NCBI RefSeq assembly: GCF_013697085.1
Contig: NZ_JACEFT010000001.1
Location: forward strand, 434,001 to 498,000
Source of the DNA: Billgrantia kenyensis
GTDB taxonomy: Bacteria; Pseudomonadota; Gammaproteobacteria; Pseudomonadales; Halomonadaceae
Length of the DNA: 64,000 nt
Direction of reading: 5' to 3'
Part shown: piece after piece, positions 44,668-54,038 of the stretch
How positions within the stretch are numbered: the stretch's first letter is position 1
Layout: each line of letters opens with the position of its first letter
The notes under the pieces: model-generated
The model's input: the letters and a program-made list of their open reading frames with translations, nothing else
Told to the model about the DNA's origin: nothing
Database searches by the model: none
Translations under genes and position numbers: made by a program

Positions 44668-45561
44668 TCAGGTGAACCAGATACGGGGCGGATGAGCGGG
44701 CACACCGATCAGCAGCGGCCTCAGGCAGGCCCAGGCCTGCCGGCAGATCTTCCAGGCTTCGTTGCGCTCATGGCCCAGGTAACGCAGCAGCAGCACGCCA
44801 TGGCGCACGGTCACCGCCCAGCGCGGGCTCGCCGTTATCGCATCACGCAGCGCCTCGATGGCTGCGGTTTCGTTGGTGAGGCCCACGGCCCACAGGGTGG
44901 CCTGCACACTGGCCCCACCCTGCCCCCAGCGACCGGCGAAGCGTGGGTGTGCCGGGTCAAGCGGTTGGCGCTCCAGCCACAATGGCTTGCCATCGCGATA
45001 CAGCCGAAAGCGCTGATCGATGCGCCCCGACACATAGGGCAGCCGGCTCGCCGGCCGCCCCAGTGCCAGCACTTCCCAGCCCAGGCAGCGTGCGCCCGCG
45101 TCGAGATCGATGAGGGTCTCCTGCACACCCCGCGAACCATCGAAGGCAATAGTTTCCTGGGGCAGCCATTCAAGACTGCCGTGCTGAGATACCTTCAGGG
45201 TGGTGCGCTGTTCCCAGGCCACGCCGTGGCTGTCGGCACGATAGAGCTTGTTGGCCGCAGGCGTGGTCAGCAGCGCGTGGGCTTGCGCCTCGACCCGCGC
45301 GGCGATGCTCAAGGCATCGCCGCTGACCAACCCGCCGGGCGGGTGCAGCAGGTAGACGTGGCAGGCGCCATCTCGCCCTTCCGGGTAGAAGGGCCGCTGC
45401 ACCCGCAGCGGGCCGCGGTGACGCGCCTCGACCATACGCGTCAACCCATCGCGGCAGTCAAAGCCGAGCGTCAGCGACGCCGCCCAGTGACGCTCGGCAT
45501 CGAAGCGATGGCCGGAGTGCGTCGCTGGCTTGGCGAAAGCGGAGGTGGCGAAAGCGGTCAT
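44668..45561 (-). CDS. ureD: Urease accessory protein UreD
   Basis: Scaffold that presents apo-urease to UreF/UreG and channels nickel. 297 residues: [52 protein letters not shown] (read in part), [20 protein letters not shown], and [15 protein letters not shown]. First gene of the ureDABC-EFG operon. A sigma-54 promoter lies just upstream. Confidence 0.95.
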   Translation of the reverse strand: MTAFATSAFAKPATHSGHRFDAERHWAASLTLGFDCRDGLTRMVEARHRGPLRVQRPFYPEGRDGACHVYLLHPPGGLVSGDALSIAARVEAQAHALLTTPAANKLYRADSHGVAWEQRTTLKVSQHGSLEWLPQETIAFDGSRGVQETLIDLDAGARCLGWEVLALGRPASRLPYVSGRIDQRFRLYRDGKPLWLERQPLDPAHPRFAGRWGQGGASVQATLWAVGLTNETAAIEALRDAITASPRWAVTVRHGVLLLRYLGHERNEAWKICRQAWACLRPLLIGVPAHPPRIWFT

Positions 45562-45598
45562 TGGCGGCTCGTGGCATACATATCTGACAAACCCTTCA

Positions 45599-45613
45599 GC
45601 AAGGGCCGTACCA
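45599..45613 (-). promoter_or_regulatory. Sigma-54 promoter of ureD
   Basis: On the minus strand TGGTAC-N5-TTGC, with GG and GC exactly 10 bases apart (consensus TGGCAC-N5-TTGC). The predicted start near 45587 is ~25 bp before the ureD ATG. Confidence 0.65.
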
Positions 45614-45698
45614 GCTTGGTGAATCGCCCTGACTCACTTTTATAAACAATACCCTATAAAAAATCGGCGCGACGCAAACGCGACCCGCCGACTCCTTT

Positions 45699-45767
45699 TG
45701 GTGCGCCAGATCAGCACTTTTGCACCAGCCTAACGCACCATTTTCGCCCGCAGCACATTAATGGTGC
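45699..45767. promoter_or_regulatory. NtrC-like enhancer sites upstream of ureD
   Basis: GCACATTAATGGTGC (45753-45767) fits the GCAC-N7-GTGC form of NtrC sites, about 170 bp upstream of the predicted sigma-54 start. More GGTGCG and CGCACC half-sites are at 45700-45742. The stretch is otherwise the gap between urtE and ureD. Confidence 0.55.
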
Positions 45768-45779
45768 GTGATCGACCGA

Positions 45780-46478
45780 TTAAACCGTCAGGTGTGCCTT
45801 GATCAACGCATCGGAGAGTTCTGCGATCCCCCCCTTGGCCACCGGCCTGCCGCGATCCATGATCACGAAGCGATCCGCGTACCTACGCGCGAAGGGCAGC
45901 TTCTGTTCCACCAGCAGCACCGTCAACCCATCCTCCTCGATCAGCTTGCGAATCACCTGGCCAATCAAGGTGACGATGTTGGGCTGGATGCCCTCTCCAG
46001 GCTCATCGAGTATCAGCAAACGCGGCTCGATGACGAGCGCCCTGCCGATGGCCAGTTGCTGCTGCTGGCCGCCGGAGAGATCCCCGCCCCGGCGATGCCT
46101 CATCTCCTCGAGCACCGGGAAGAGCTCATAGATACGCTCAGGAATGGTGCGCCGACCATCGCCGCGAGCCGCCAGGCCGGTGCGCAGATTCTCCTCGACG
46201 GTGAGCAGCGGGAAGATCTGTCGCCCCTGGGGAACGTAACCGATGCCCAGACGCGAGCGATCCTCCACTCGCCGCCTGGTCAGCTCGACATCGTCGGCAT
46301 AACGGATGCTGCCAGAGTCGACCTTGACCTCACCCATGATCGCCTTGAGCAAGGTCGTCTTCCCCACCCCGTTCCGCCCCATCACGCAGGTGCACTGGCC
46401 AGCCGCTACCATCAGGTCCAGGTCCCACAGGGTATGGCTTTCGCCATAGTACTGGTTGAGCTTCTCGATCGTCAGCAT
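45780..46478 (-). CDS. urtE: Urea ABC transporter ATPase UrtE
   Basis: LivF-type ATPase of the urea importer. 232 residues: Walker A GRNGVGKTT, Q-loop YVPQGRQIFP, signature LSGGQQQQLAIGRAL, Walker B LLILDEPGEGIQP. The GEGIQPNIV run is typical of UrtE among LivF relatives. It starts 1 bp into the end of urtD. Confidence 0.95.
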   Translation of the reverse strand: MLTIEKLNQYYGESHTLWDLDLMVAAGQCTCVMGRNGVGKTTLLKAIMGEVKVDSGSIRYADDVELTRRRVEDRSRLGIGYVPQGRQIFPLLTVEENLRTGLAARGDGRRTIPERIYELFPVLEEMRHRRGGDLSGGQQQQLAIGRALVIEPRLLILDEPGEGIQPNIVTLIGQVIRKLIEEDGLTVLLVEQKLPFARRYADRFVIMDRGRPVAKGGIAELSDALIKAHLTV

Positions 46479-47317
46479 CAGACGGTTTCCTCCTCGGCTT
46501 CGGCACCCAGATAGACCTCGACCACCCGAGGGTCGCTGGAAACCTGATCCATGCTGCCCTCCGCCAGTACGCTACCCTGATGCAGCACCGTGACCTTGCG
46601 CGCAATGGAGCGCACGAAGCCCATGTCGTGCTCTACCACCACCACCGACTGCTTGCCGGCAAGACCGGTGAGCAGTTCAGCGGTGCGTTCCATCTCCTGC
46701 TCGGTCATGCCTGCCACTGGCTCATCCACCAGCAGCAGCCGCGGCCGCTGCATCAGCAACATGCCGATCTCCAACCACTGTTTCTGACCATGGGAGAGAA
46801 TGCCCGCCGGACGGCCACGCAGCGCCTTCAAGCCGATCACTTCCAGCACCTCGTCGATGCGATCGCGAATCTCGCCATTCATGCGGGCGGTGAGGGTGGG
46901 CAGGATGCGCTTGTCCGCGGCCATCGCCAGCTCCAGGTTCTCGAATACCGTGAGCGCTTCGAACACCGTGGGCTTCTGGAACTTGCGACCGATGCCGAGG
47001 CTGGCGATCTCCGGTTCGTTCATGGTCAGCAGATCGTGCCGGCTGCCGAACCACACCTGCCCACTGTCGGGCCGAGTCTTGCCGGTGATGATGTCCATCA
47101 TGGTGGTCTTGCCGGCACCATTGGGCCCGATGATGCAGCGCAGCTCGCCATCATCGATGGTCAGGCTCAAGTCATTGATCGCCTTGAAGCCATCGAAGCT
47201 GACCGTGACGTCCTCCAGGTAGAGGATCGGTCCATGTCGCACATCGACGGGAGATGCCGCCGGGACCAGAAAGTCGAACACCCGGTCGCGCTGAGCCAGG
47301 GAACGCAGAATGCTCAT
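46478..47317 (-). CDS. urtD: Urea ABC transporter ATPase UrtD
   Basis: LivG-type ATPase, 279 residues. Walker A IGPNGAGKTT, a DIITGKTRPDSGQVWFG block, SHGQKQWLEIGMLLMQRPRLLLVDEPVAGMTEQE (read in part; the signature is LSHGQKQ, as in other UrtD). The ~20-residue N-terminal lead before ILYLEDVTVSFDGFKAI is usual for UrtD. Overlaps urtC by 4 bp. Confidence 0.95.
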   Translation of the reverse strand: MSILRSLAQRDRVFDFLVPAASPVDVRHGPILYLEDVTVSFDGFKAINDLSLTIDDGELRCIIGPNGAGKTTMMDIITGKTRPDSGQVWFGSRHDLLTMNEPEIASLGIGRKFQKPTVFEALTVFENLELAMAADKRILPTLTARMNGEIRDRIDEVLEVIGLKALRGRPAGILSHGQKQWLEIGMLLMQRPRLLLVDEPVAGMTEQEMERTAELLTGLAGKQSVVVVEHDMGFVRSIARKVTVLHQGSVLAEGSMDQVSSDPRVVEVYLGAEAEEETV

Positions 47318-48456
47318 GCCGATGCCTCCTTGCCCGAGAGCGAGCCGCCGTCATCGCGACGCTGCCTGAGTCGCAGCGCCAGCAGTCCTGCCACGCCCTT
47401 GGGCAGGAACACCGTGACCACCACGAAGAGCCCGCCCAAGGCGAACAGCCAGGCGTCCGGCATGGCGCCGGTGAAGTAGGTCTTGGCATAGTTGACCAGC
47501 AGCGCCCCGATCACCGCCCCATAGAGGGTTGCACGTCCGCCCAGGGCCACCCACAGCACGATCTCGATAGAGAACAGCGGCGAGAACTCGCTCGGATTGA
47601 TGATCCCCACCTGGGGTACGTATAGCGCTCCGGCCAGCCCCGCCAGCATGGCCGAGACCACGAACACGAACAGTTGGAAGCGCTCGACCCGGTAGCCGAG
47701 AAAACGCGTGCGCGCCTCGGCGTCGCGTGTCGCCACGCATACCCGGCCCAGCTTGCTGGTGACGATCGCCCGGCACAGCACATATCCCAGCGCCAATGCC
47801 ACGCCGGAAGCCAGGAACAGCCCCAGCCGGGTCTCGCTGCTGCGCAGGTTGAAACCCAGGATCTCGCGGAAGTCGGTCAGGCCGTCGCTGCCACCGAACC
47901 CCATCTCGTTGCGGAAAAAGGCCAGCATCAGGGCGAAGGTGAGTGCCTGGGTGATGATCGAGAGATAGACCCCGGTGACGCGAGAGCGGAACGCCAGGAA
48001 GCCGAACACCAGTGCCAGCACCCCCGGCACCAGCAGCACCATCAGGAAAGCGAACCAGGCCATGTCGAAGCCGAGCCAGTACCACGGCAAGCTGTCCCAG
48101 TTGAGGAAGACCATGAAGTCCGGCAGCACCGGATGGCCGTATACCCCGCGCTCACCGATCTGGCGCATCAGGTACATGCCCATGGCGTAGCCGCCCAGGG
48201 CGAAGAAGGCGCCGTGGCCCAGGCTGAGAATACCGAGATAGCCCCACACCAAGTCCACTGCCACCGCCAGCAGCGCGTAGCTCAGATACTTACCGAACAA
48301 GTTAACGGTATAAGCATTGACATAGAGCGGGTGCCCGGGAGCCAGCGCCACATGCAGCAGCGTTACCAACGTCATGGCCGCCAGCAGCACGCCGAGAAAG
48401 ATCAGCGTCGAGCGCTCGCCAAAGGGGCGCAGCAGCCAGAGTCGAGAAGAATCCAT
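47314..48456 (-). CDS. urtC: Urea ABC transporter permease UrtC
   Basis: LivM-type permease, 380 residues, 9-10 spans. The DLVWGYLGILSLGHGAFFALGGYAMGMYL region (read in part) and FKAFRSRVTGVYLSI-type block match UrtC; the EAA-like coupling region is RDAEARTRFLGYRVERFQ. 3 bp after urtB. Confidence 0.94.
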   Translation of the reverse strand: MDSSRLWLLRPFGERSTLIFLGVLLAAMTLVTLLHVALAPGHPLYVNAYTVNLFGKYLSYALLAVAVDLVWGYLGILSLGHGAFFALGGYAMGMYLMRQIGERGVYGHPVLPDFMVFLNWDSLPWYWLGFDMAWFAFLMVLLVPGVLALVFGFLAFRSRVTGVYLSIITQALTFALMLAFFRNEMGFGGSDGLTDFREILGFNLRSSETRLGLFLASGVALALGYVLCRAIVTSKLGRVCVATRDAEARTRFLGYRVERFQLFVFVVSAMLAGLAGALYVPQVGIINPSEFSPLFSIEIVLWVALGGRATLYGAVIGALLVNYAKTYFTGAMPDAWLFALGGLFVVVTVFLPKGVAGLLALRLRQRRDDGGSLSGKEASA

Positions 48457-48459
48457 GGA

Positions 48460-50061
48460 TCAGCCCTCCGCCGCCCGGCCCTTCTGCGGAAAGAGTCCGC
48501 GGGGGCGCTTTTGAATGAACAGGATGATGAACACCAGCACGATGATCTTGGCCATCACGGCCCCTGCCCAGGGTTCCAGCACCTGGTTGATCACGCCCAG
48601 CGAGAGACCCGCCACCAGGGTGCCCCACAGGTTGCCCACGCCACCGAATACCACCACCATGAAGGAGTCGATGATGTAGTTCTGCCCCAGGTTGGGCCCC
48701 ACGTTGGTCAGCTGGCTGAGCGCCACGCCGGCAAGCCCTGCCACCCCGGAGCCCAGGGCAAAGGTGAGGATATCCACCCGGGTAGCCCGGATACCCATGG
48801 AACGCGCCATGGTGCGATTCTGGGTCACTGCCCGCACCTCCAGCCCCAGCCGGGTGCGACGCATGACCAGCATCAGCAAGGCGAACACCACCAGGGCGAA
48901 GCCAAGCACGTACATGCGGTTGAGGGTGAGTGACAAGGCGTCGTTGACGGCGATGGAGCCGCTCATCCACTCCGGCGTGATCACGGTGCGGTTGAGCGGC
49001 GAGATGCCGGTACGCACCAGCTGCTGCAAGATCAGGCTGATGCCGAAGGTGGCCAGGAGCGTCTCCAGCGGGCGCCCTTTCAGGAACTGGATGACCCCGC
49101 GCTCGATGGCGATACCCGCCAGTGCCGACACCATGAAGCCGGCGGGGATGGCCAGGATAAGCGCCAGCCCGGGCTGACCGGGCAGCAGCTGTTGCATGGC
49201 CCAGGTGGTGTAGGCCCCCAGCATGATCAGCTCGCCATGGGCCATGTTGATCACCCCCATCACGCCGAAGGTAATGGCCAGACCGATGGCCGCCAGCACC
49301 AGCACCGAGCCGAGGGAAAGACCGAAGTAGAGCGTTTCGGCGGCACGGTTGACCTTGAGCATCTGTTCGATACCGCTGAGCGCCTCACGGGCTGCGTCGG
49401 CAATGAGCGGGTCATCGGCGTTGGCGGCACGGTTGAGAGCCACTCGTACGCGGGAGTGCAGGCTGCCGTGCAGGTCATCGATCGCCTCGAGCTCGCCTTG
49501 CTCCAGGCGGTAGATGGCAAGGGCCTGGGTCAACCGCCCGCGCACGCGCGCGTCTGTCTCTTCCTCGATGACCTCGGCCAGCGGCCCGGCCAGGTCACCG
49601 TCGACCTCGCCCAGCAGGCGCTCGGCCGAGGCCCGCCGTAGCTGTAGGTCAGGAGAATAGAGGTCCACCACGGCAATCGCACTGCGCAGCTGATTGCGCA
49701 GTGCGTTGTTGATGCCGATGCGTCCCAGGTCGCGGCGCGACATCTCACCCAGGGACTCACCGGTGAGGGCATCCTGCACCGGCCAGTCACGCCCGGTATT
49801 GTCCAGCACCACCACGAAGCGGCCGTCGTCGGCACGCTGCAGGCGGCCATCGAGCAGCGCCTGGAGCCAGTCACGCGCACGGGGATCGTCGCTACGGACG
49901 ATGGCGTCGATGGCCTCGCCCTTGACCGGGAAGCTGTCGACATCCAGCGCCTCAAGCAGCGTCATAGCGGCGGCATCGTCGGTTGGCTCGGTGTCCTGCG
50001 CCAAGGCGGGGGGCGTCATGATGAACCCGAGCACCAGCGCGAGAGCCAGCAGGATTCGCAT
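48460..50061 (-). CDS. urtB: Urea ABC transporter permease UrtB
   Basis: LivH-type permease, 533 residues from the ATG at 50061. A signal-like N-terminus (LLALALVLGFIMTPPALAQ) precedes an extra ~210-residue periplasmic domain with HEAT-like helices (LRRASAERLLGEVDGDLAGPL), then the membrane part from ~residue 235 (GLAITFGVMGVINMAHGELIMLGAY, read in part). Such a long N-terminal domain is normal for proteobacterial UrtB and absent from LivH. Confidence 0.94.
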   Translation of the reverse strand: MRILLALALVLGFIMTPPALAQDTEPTDDAAAMTLLEALDVDSFPVKGEAIDAIVRSDDPRARDWLQALLDGRLQRADDGRFVVVLDNTGRDWPVQDALTGESLGEMSRRDLGRIGINNALRNQLRSAIAVVDLYSPDLQLRRASAERLLGEVDGDLAGPLAEVIEEETDARVRGRLTQALAIYRLEQGELEAIDDLHGSLHSRVRVALNRAANADDPLIADAAREALSGIEQMLKVNRAAETLYFGLSLGSVLVLAAIGLAITFGVMGVINMAHGELIMLGAYTTWAMQQLLPGQPGLALILAIPAGFMVSALAGIAIERGVIQFLKGRPLETLLATFGISLILQQLVRTGISPLNRTVITPEWMSGSIAVNDALSLTLNRMYVLGFALVVFALLMLVMRRTRLGLEVRAVTQNRTMARSMGIRATRVDILTFALGSGVAGLAGVALSQLTNVGPNLGQNYIIDSFMVVVFGGVGNLWGTLVAGLSLGVINQVLEPWAGAVMAKIIVLVFIILFIQKRPRGLFPQKGRAAEG

Positions 50062-50230
50062 CGGCCAGAAGGCTCGAGGCTGGGAGGCTCGTTCATCCCT
50101 GGCGGCTGCGCAGCCGGCCCTCGCCCTGGCCGTCGCTGGCCCGGGCATGGGAGAATATCTCATCGGAGCGTTCCTCGAATCGGTAGAGAAGGCGTGCTCC
50201 CCCGCCGCCGCGGCAGCGGGGGATGGGGGC

Positions 50231-51598
50231 TTACTCGGCGAGTGCAGCTTCGGCCTCTTCAGCCGCCGTGCTGCCGCCGCAACGACCGGTGGCGACGTTG
50301 AAGTTGCCGCAGCGCATGGGCGCCTGCCAGTCGGCCATCAGGTCGCGGGAGCCCGGCAGGAACTCGGACCAGGCATCGCCGGCAACCGTAGAGGGCGTCT
50401 GCCACACGATGTCGAACTGGCCGTTGTCCTGAACCTCGCCGATCAACACCGGCTTGGTGATGTGGTGGTTGGGCATCATTGCCGCATAGCTTCCACTGAG
50501 GTTGGGCACCACCACGCCGATAATGGCGTCCTTGATCGCATCGGGGTCGGTGGTGCCGGCCTTGCGCACCGCCTCGGCCCACATGTTGAAGCCGATGTAG
50601 TGGGCCTCCATCGGGTCGTTGGTCACCGCCTCCTCGTCGCCGGTCCAGTCGATCCAGGCGTCGATGAAGTCGTAGTTGGCATCGGTATCGACGCTCATGA
50701 AGTAGTTCCAGGCTGCCAGATGGCCAACCAGCGGCGCGGTATCGATACCGGTCAGCTCCTGCTCGCCCACCGAGAAAGCGATGACCGGGATGTCCCCGGC
50801 GTCCACGCCCTGGTTGCCCAGCTCACGGTAGAACGGCACGTTGGCGTCACCATTGATGGTCGAGACCACCGCGGTGGGCTTGCCCTCGCTGCCGAAGCGG
50901 CGCACCTCAGCAACGATGTTCTGCCAGTCGGAGTGGCCGAACGGCGTGTAGTTGATCATGATGTCCTCGTCGGCGATGCCGTGCTCCTCCTTCAGGAAGG
51001 CCTCGAGGATGCGGTTGGTGGTGCGCGGATAGACGTAGTCGGTACCGAGCAGCGCGAAGCGCTCGATGCCCATCTCATTGATCAGGTACTCCACTGCGGG
51101 AATCGCCTGCTGGTTGGGCGCGGCACCCGTGTAGAAGACATTCTCGGAAGACTCCTCGCCCTCATACTGAACCGGATAGAACAGCAGGCCGTTGAGCTCC
51201 TCGAACACGGGCAGCACCGCCTTGCGCGACACCGAAGTCCAGTTGCCGAAGACCACATCCACTTCGTGTTGCTCGAGCAGTTCGCGCGCACGCTCGGCGA
51301 ACAGCGGCCAGTTGGAGGCCGGGTCGACGACCACCGCCTCGAGCTGGCGACCAAGCAGGCCGCCCTGCTCGTTCTGCTGGGCGATGAGCATTTCCACGGT
51401 GTCTTTAAGCGTCGATTCACTGATGGCCATGGTGCCGGAAAGCGAGTGCAGGATGCCCACCTTGATGGGATCCTCCTCGGCGAGCGCCTGGCCGGCAGCA
51501 CTCAGAGCGACTGCCGACAGCAGCGAGGCAGCCACGGAGCGAAACGGCAAAGACCTGGTGCGAAGCGGGAAAGACATGTTGCGACGGGAAGCGTTCAC
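50231..51598 (-). CDS. urtA: Urea-binding protein UrtA
   Basis: Periplasmic receptor of the urea importer. The GTG start at 51598 has AAGGAGG just upstream and is preferred over the later ATG (51577). Signal peptide ends near GQALA-EED. Family blocks: IKVGILHSLSGTMAISESTL, AVVVDPASNWPLFAERARELL, VFGNWTSVSRKAVLPVFEE, NGLLFYPVQYEGEESSENVFYTGA (each read in part). 455 residues with a C-terminal CGG/Ala-Glu-rich end. First gene of urtABCDE; urtB follows after 169 bp. Confidence 0.95.
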   Translation of the reverse strand: MNASRRNMSFPLRTRSLPFRSVAASLLSAVALSAAGQALAEEDPIKVGILHSLSGTMAISESTLKDTVEMLIAQQNEQGGLLGRQLEAVVVDPASNWPLFAERARELLEQHEVDVVFGNWTSVSRKAVLPVFEELNGLLFYPVQYEGEESSENVFYTGAAPNQQAIPAVEYLINEMGIERFALLGTDYVYPRTTNRILEAFLKEEHGIADEDIMINYTPFGHSDWQNIVAEVRRFGSEGKPTAVVSTINGDANVPFYRELGNQGVDAGDIPVIAFSVGEQELTGIDTAPLVGHLAAWNYFMSVDTDANYDFIDAWIDWTGDEEAVTNDPMEAHYIGFNMWAEAVRKAGTTDPDAIKDAIIGVVVPNLSGSYAAMMPNHHITKPVLIGEVQDNGQFDIVWQTPSTVAGDAWSEFLPGSRDLMADWQAPMRCGNFNVATGRCGGSTAAEEAEAALAE

Positions 51599-51684
51599 GC
51601 AAACCTCCTTGCGCCCTCCTGTGGGAGGAACTTGTTGTGGCGCACGGTCGACAGTGACCGAACGTTGCTAGGCAAGATGGCTTT

Positions 51685-51699
51685 GCAAGGCCTGCGCCA
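51685..51699 (-). promoter_or_regulatory. Sigma-54 promoter of urtA
   Basis: On the minus strand TGGCGCAGGCCTTGC, one base off the consensus TGGCAC-N5-TTGC with the GG/GC spacing of 10 kept. Predicted start near 51673, 75 bp before the urtA GTG. It lies in the 330-bp gap between urtA and tctA, which otherwise holds the NtrC-like sites and the tct terminator. Confidence 0.7.
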
Positions 51700-51774
51700 C
51701 TTGGTTCAATCCATGTGTAAATCTCCTGAAAACAAAAGCATGTGCCCCCACCCGTCAGTTCATAGCACCCTCTG

Positions 51775-51856
51775 TGCACCTTTCGCGTGCAGCAACCGAG
51801 TGCTCTCCTGCGACACGATGATCCACCTGCACCCTTGCCTCGCACCAGATCAGTGC
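51775..51856. promoter_or_regulatory. Two NtrC-type enhancer sites upstream of urtA
   Basis: TGCACCTTTCGCGTGCA (51775-51791) and GCACCAGATCAGTGC (51842-51856) both fit GCAC-N7-GTGC. Centres lie about 110 and 175 bp upstream of the predicted sigma-54 start, the usual enhancer range, with 66 bp (about six helical turns) between them. Confidence 0.65.
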
Positions 51857-51872
51857 ACCATCCCCACCAAAC

Positions 51873-51908
51873 GCAGCAGGGGCGCCGATTTCTCGACGCC
51901 CCTGCTGC
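51873..51908 (-). terminator. Terminator of the tctCBA operon
   Basis: GCAGCAGGGGCG pairs with CGCCCCTGCTGC (12 bp) around a 12-nt loop, 20 bp past the tctA stop. The T run is short (GTTTGG). Confidence 0.6.
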
Positions 51909-51928
51909 CGGGTTGCTGTTGGATCAGC

Positions 51929-53419
51929 TCAGCCGCGGGCCTTCACCATCACTTTCTTGGCCAGCGGCAACACCAGCGACAACGCCGCGATGATGAGCAG
52001 CCACATGGATATCGGCTTGTCGATGAAGATCGACCAGTCACCACCGGAGATCTGCAACGCCCGACGCATGGACTCCTCCATGATATCGCCAAGAATCAGC
52101 GCAAGAATCAGCGGAGCCGCCGGGAAACCGAACAGGCGCATGCCAAGCCCCAGCAGGCCGAAGCCAAGCAGCAGCAGCAGGTCGAAGACACTGAAGCTCA
52201 TGCCGTACACCCCGATCATGCAGAAGATCAGGATCAACGCCAGCAGCAGCGGCCGCGGCAGATCGAGGATCTTGGCGATAAGCGGAATCAGCGGCAGGTT
52301 GAGTACCAGCAGGAAGATGTTACCCAGGTACATGCTGGCCACCACGCCCCAGAACACATCGGGACGATCCACCAGCATCGCCGGGCCGGGCGACACGCCC
52401 ATCACCAGCAGTGCACCAAGCAGCACTGCGGTAGAGCCGGAGCCGGGCACGCCCAGGGTCAGCAGCGGCACGAATGAGCCGGTACAGGCGGCGTTATTGG
52501 CCGACTCCGGCGCCGCCACGCCCTTGATATTGCCCTTGCCGAAGGTGTCACCATCCTTGGCCAGGCGCTTCTCCATGCTGTAGCCGAGGAAGGAACCAAT
52601 GGTGGCACCGGCGCCAGGCAGCACGCCGGTAAAGAAACCCAGGATCGAGCTACGCCCCACAGGCGGTGCGATCTGCCTGATTTCCTGCTTGGACAGCTTG
52701 AGCGAGCCAATGGCGTTACGCGGCTGCTCCTTGCCTCCGCCACCCTTCAGCAGCATGTAGAACACCTCGGCCAGGGCAAAGATCCCCAGCGCGACAACAA
52801 GGAATTCGATGCCATCGAGCAGGTGTGCGGTACCAAAGGTGAAACGCTCGGTGCCGGTCTGCAGGTCGATGCCCATGATCGAGATCATTACCCCCACCAC
52901 GGCGGCAATCAGCCCCTTGACCAGCGACTTGTCGGAGAGCGAGACCACCGCGGTCAGGCCCAGCACCATCAGCGAGAAATACTCTGCGGGACCGAAGCTC
53001 ACCGCCACCCGCCCCAGCAGCGGAGCCACCAGCATGAGGAAGATGATCGACACGGTGCCGCCGATGAAGGAGGCATAGGCGGCAATCGCCAAGGCCTTGC
53101 CGGCCTGGCCCTGCTTGGCCAGCGGATAGCCATCGAAGGAGGTCGCTACGGTTCCGGCAACCCCAGGGGCGTTGAGCAGGATCGACGAGGTCGACCCACC
53201 GAAGATGGCACCGTAATAGACCCCCGCCATCAGGATCAGGCCCGACGACGGCTCCATGCCGAAGGTCAACGGGATCATCAAGGCCAGCGCGCTGATCGGC
53301 CCCAGCCCCGGCAGCATGCCGATGACGGTACCGGCAAAAACCCCGGCGAAGACGTAAAGAATGTTGATCGGCTCCAGCGCAATGCCGAAGCCGTACATCA
53401 GATTGTTGAAAGCTTCCAT
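51929..53419 (-). CDS. tctA: Tripartite tricarboxylate transporter, large membrane subunit TctA
   Basis: 496 residues, 11-12 spans. TctA marks: GVFAGTVIGMLPGLGPISALALMIPLTF (read in part), YYGAIFGGSTSSILLNAPG, GFFTGVLPGAGATIGSFLGY, ESANNAACTGSFVPLLTLGVPGSG. The two GLG/GAG-repeat halves form the transport core. Substrate may be citrate or another carboxylate; not shown by sequence. 19 bp after tctB. Confidence 0.94.
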   Translation of the reverse strand: MEAFNNLMYGFGIALEPINILYVFAGVFAGTVIGMLPGLGPISALALMIPLTFGMEPSSGLILMAGVYYGAIFGGSTSSILLNAPGVAGTVATSFDGYPLAKQGQAGKALAIAAYASFIGGTVSIIFLMLVAPLLGRVAVSFGPAEYFSLMVLGLTAVVSLSDKSLVKGLIAAVVGVMISIMGIDLQTGTERFTFGTAHLLDGIEFLVVALGIFALAEVFYMLLKGGGGKEQPRNAIGSLKLSKQEIRQIAPPVGRSSILGFFTGVLPGAGATIGSFLGYSMEKRLAKDGDTFGKGNIKGVAAPESANNAACTGSFVPLLTLGVPGSGSTAVLLGALLVMGVSPGPAMLVDRPDVFWGVVASMYLGNIFLLVLNLPLIPLIAKILDLPRPLLLALILIFCMIGVYGMSFSVFDLLLLLGFGLLGLGMRLFGFPAAPLILALILGDIMEESMRRALQISGGDWSIFIDKPISMWLLIIAALSLVLPLAKKVMVKARG

Positions 53420-53438
53420 GGGCTCGCCCTCCGGCCAG

Positions 53439-53921
53439 TCAGATCGGCAGCACGCCGGTGGGTAGGTAAACGCCCATGATGCGTGTCATGGTCAGATAGA
53501 GCCCCAGCACCACGCCCAGCGCCGTGGCGAAGTTGATCCAGTGGCGCCGGTAGCCGTAGTAGGCTGCCAGTCCGAACACCAGGGCGACCGATGTCAGCAC
53601 GAAGCCGACCGGCACCAGCAACAAGGCATATGCCGCAAGCGCCAGCGCGGTGATCACCACGCGGGTCCATGGCCGCAGCAGAAGCGGCAGCTGCTGTTCC
53701 TCAGGATCGAGTTCCTCGGGGACGTCCTGGGCCTGGGGTTTCTCCAGGAACAGCAGTACCGAAAGCCCCAGCAGCATGAAGCCCAATACCTTTGGGAACA
53801 GATCGGAGTCGATCGGACGTGGCAGCGGAAAGGCGGGAATCTGCCAGGCCATGGCCAGATAGCCCACCGACACCACTGCAAGCAAGAGTGCAATGACCTG
53901 GTTGGAGTTGAGTCGCGTCAT
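53439..53921 (-). CDS. tctB: Tripartite tricarboxylate transporter, small subunit TctB
   Basis: 160 residues with four spans (residues ~8-28, 38-58, 82-105, 118-150) and the family's FPKVLGFMLLGLSVLLFLE segment; a hydrophilic acidic loop (EELDPEEQQ) lies between spans 2 and 3. Between tctC and tctA in the operon. Confidence 0.9.
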   Translation of the reverse strand: MTRLNSNQVIALLLAVVSVGYLAMAWQIPAFPLPRPIDSDLFPKVLGFMLLGLSVLLFLEKPQAQDVPEELDPEEQQLPLLLRPWTRVVITALALAAYALLLVPVGFVLTSVALVFGLAAYYGYRRHWINFATALGVVLGLYLTMTRIMGVYLPTGVLPI

Positions 53922-53979
53922 GGGAGTCGGTCCCGGGCCACCGCCGAGCGGGCAGCGCCCCAGTTTGGCGTTCGAGTAT

Positions 53980-54008
53980 GTCCGGGCTTCGCTAAGCGAA
54001 GCCCGGAC
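53980..54008 (-). terminator. Strong hairpin between tctC and tctB
   Basis: GTCCGGGCTTCGC pairs with GCGAAGCCCGGAC (13 bp) around TAA. No T run, so more likely a stem that protects the tctC part of the message and favours the binding protein over the membrane subunits. Confidence 0.6.
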
Positions 54009-54038
54009 CCGGGAAGTGACAGGAAGTGGCGAGAGGGG

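Noticed and set aside
49694..52477. A 927-codon open frame on the plus strand
   Set aside because: It runs antisense through urtB, urtA and the end of tctA. Its protein is His/Gln/Arg-rich without domains, the usual product of GC-rich shadow frames.
53922..54038. A third copy of the structured repeat
   Set aside because: The hairpin here shares no core sequence with the copies in the urease operon.
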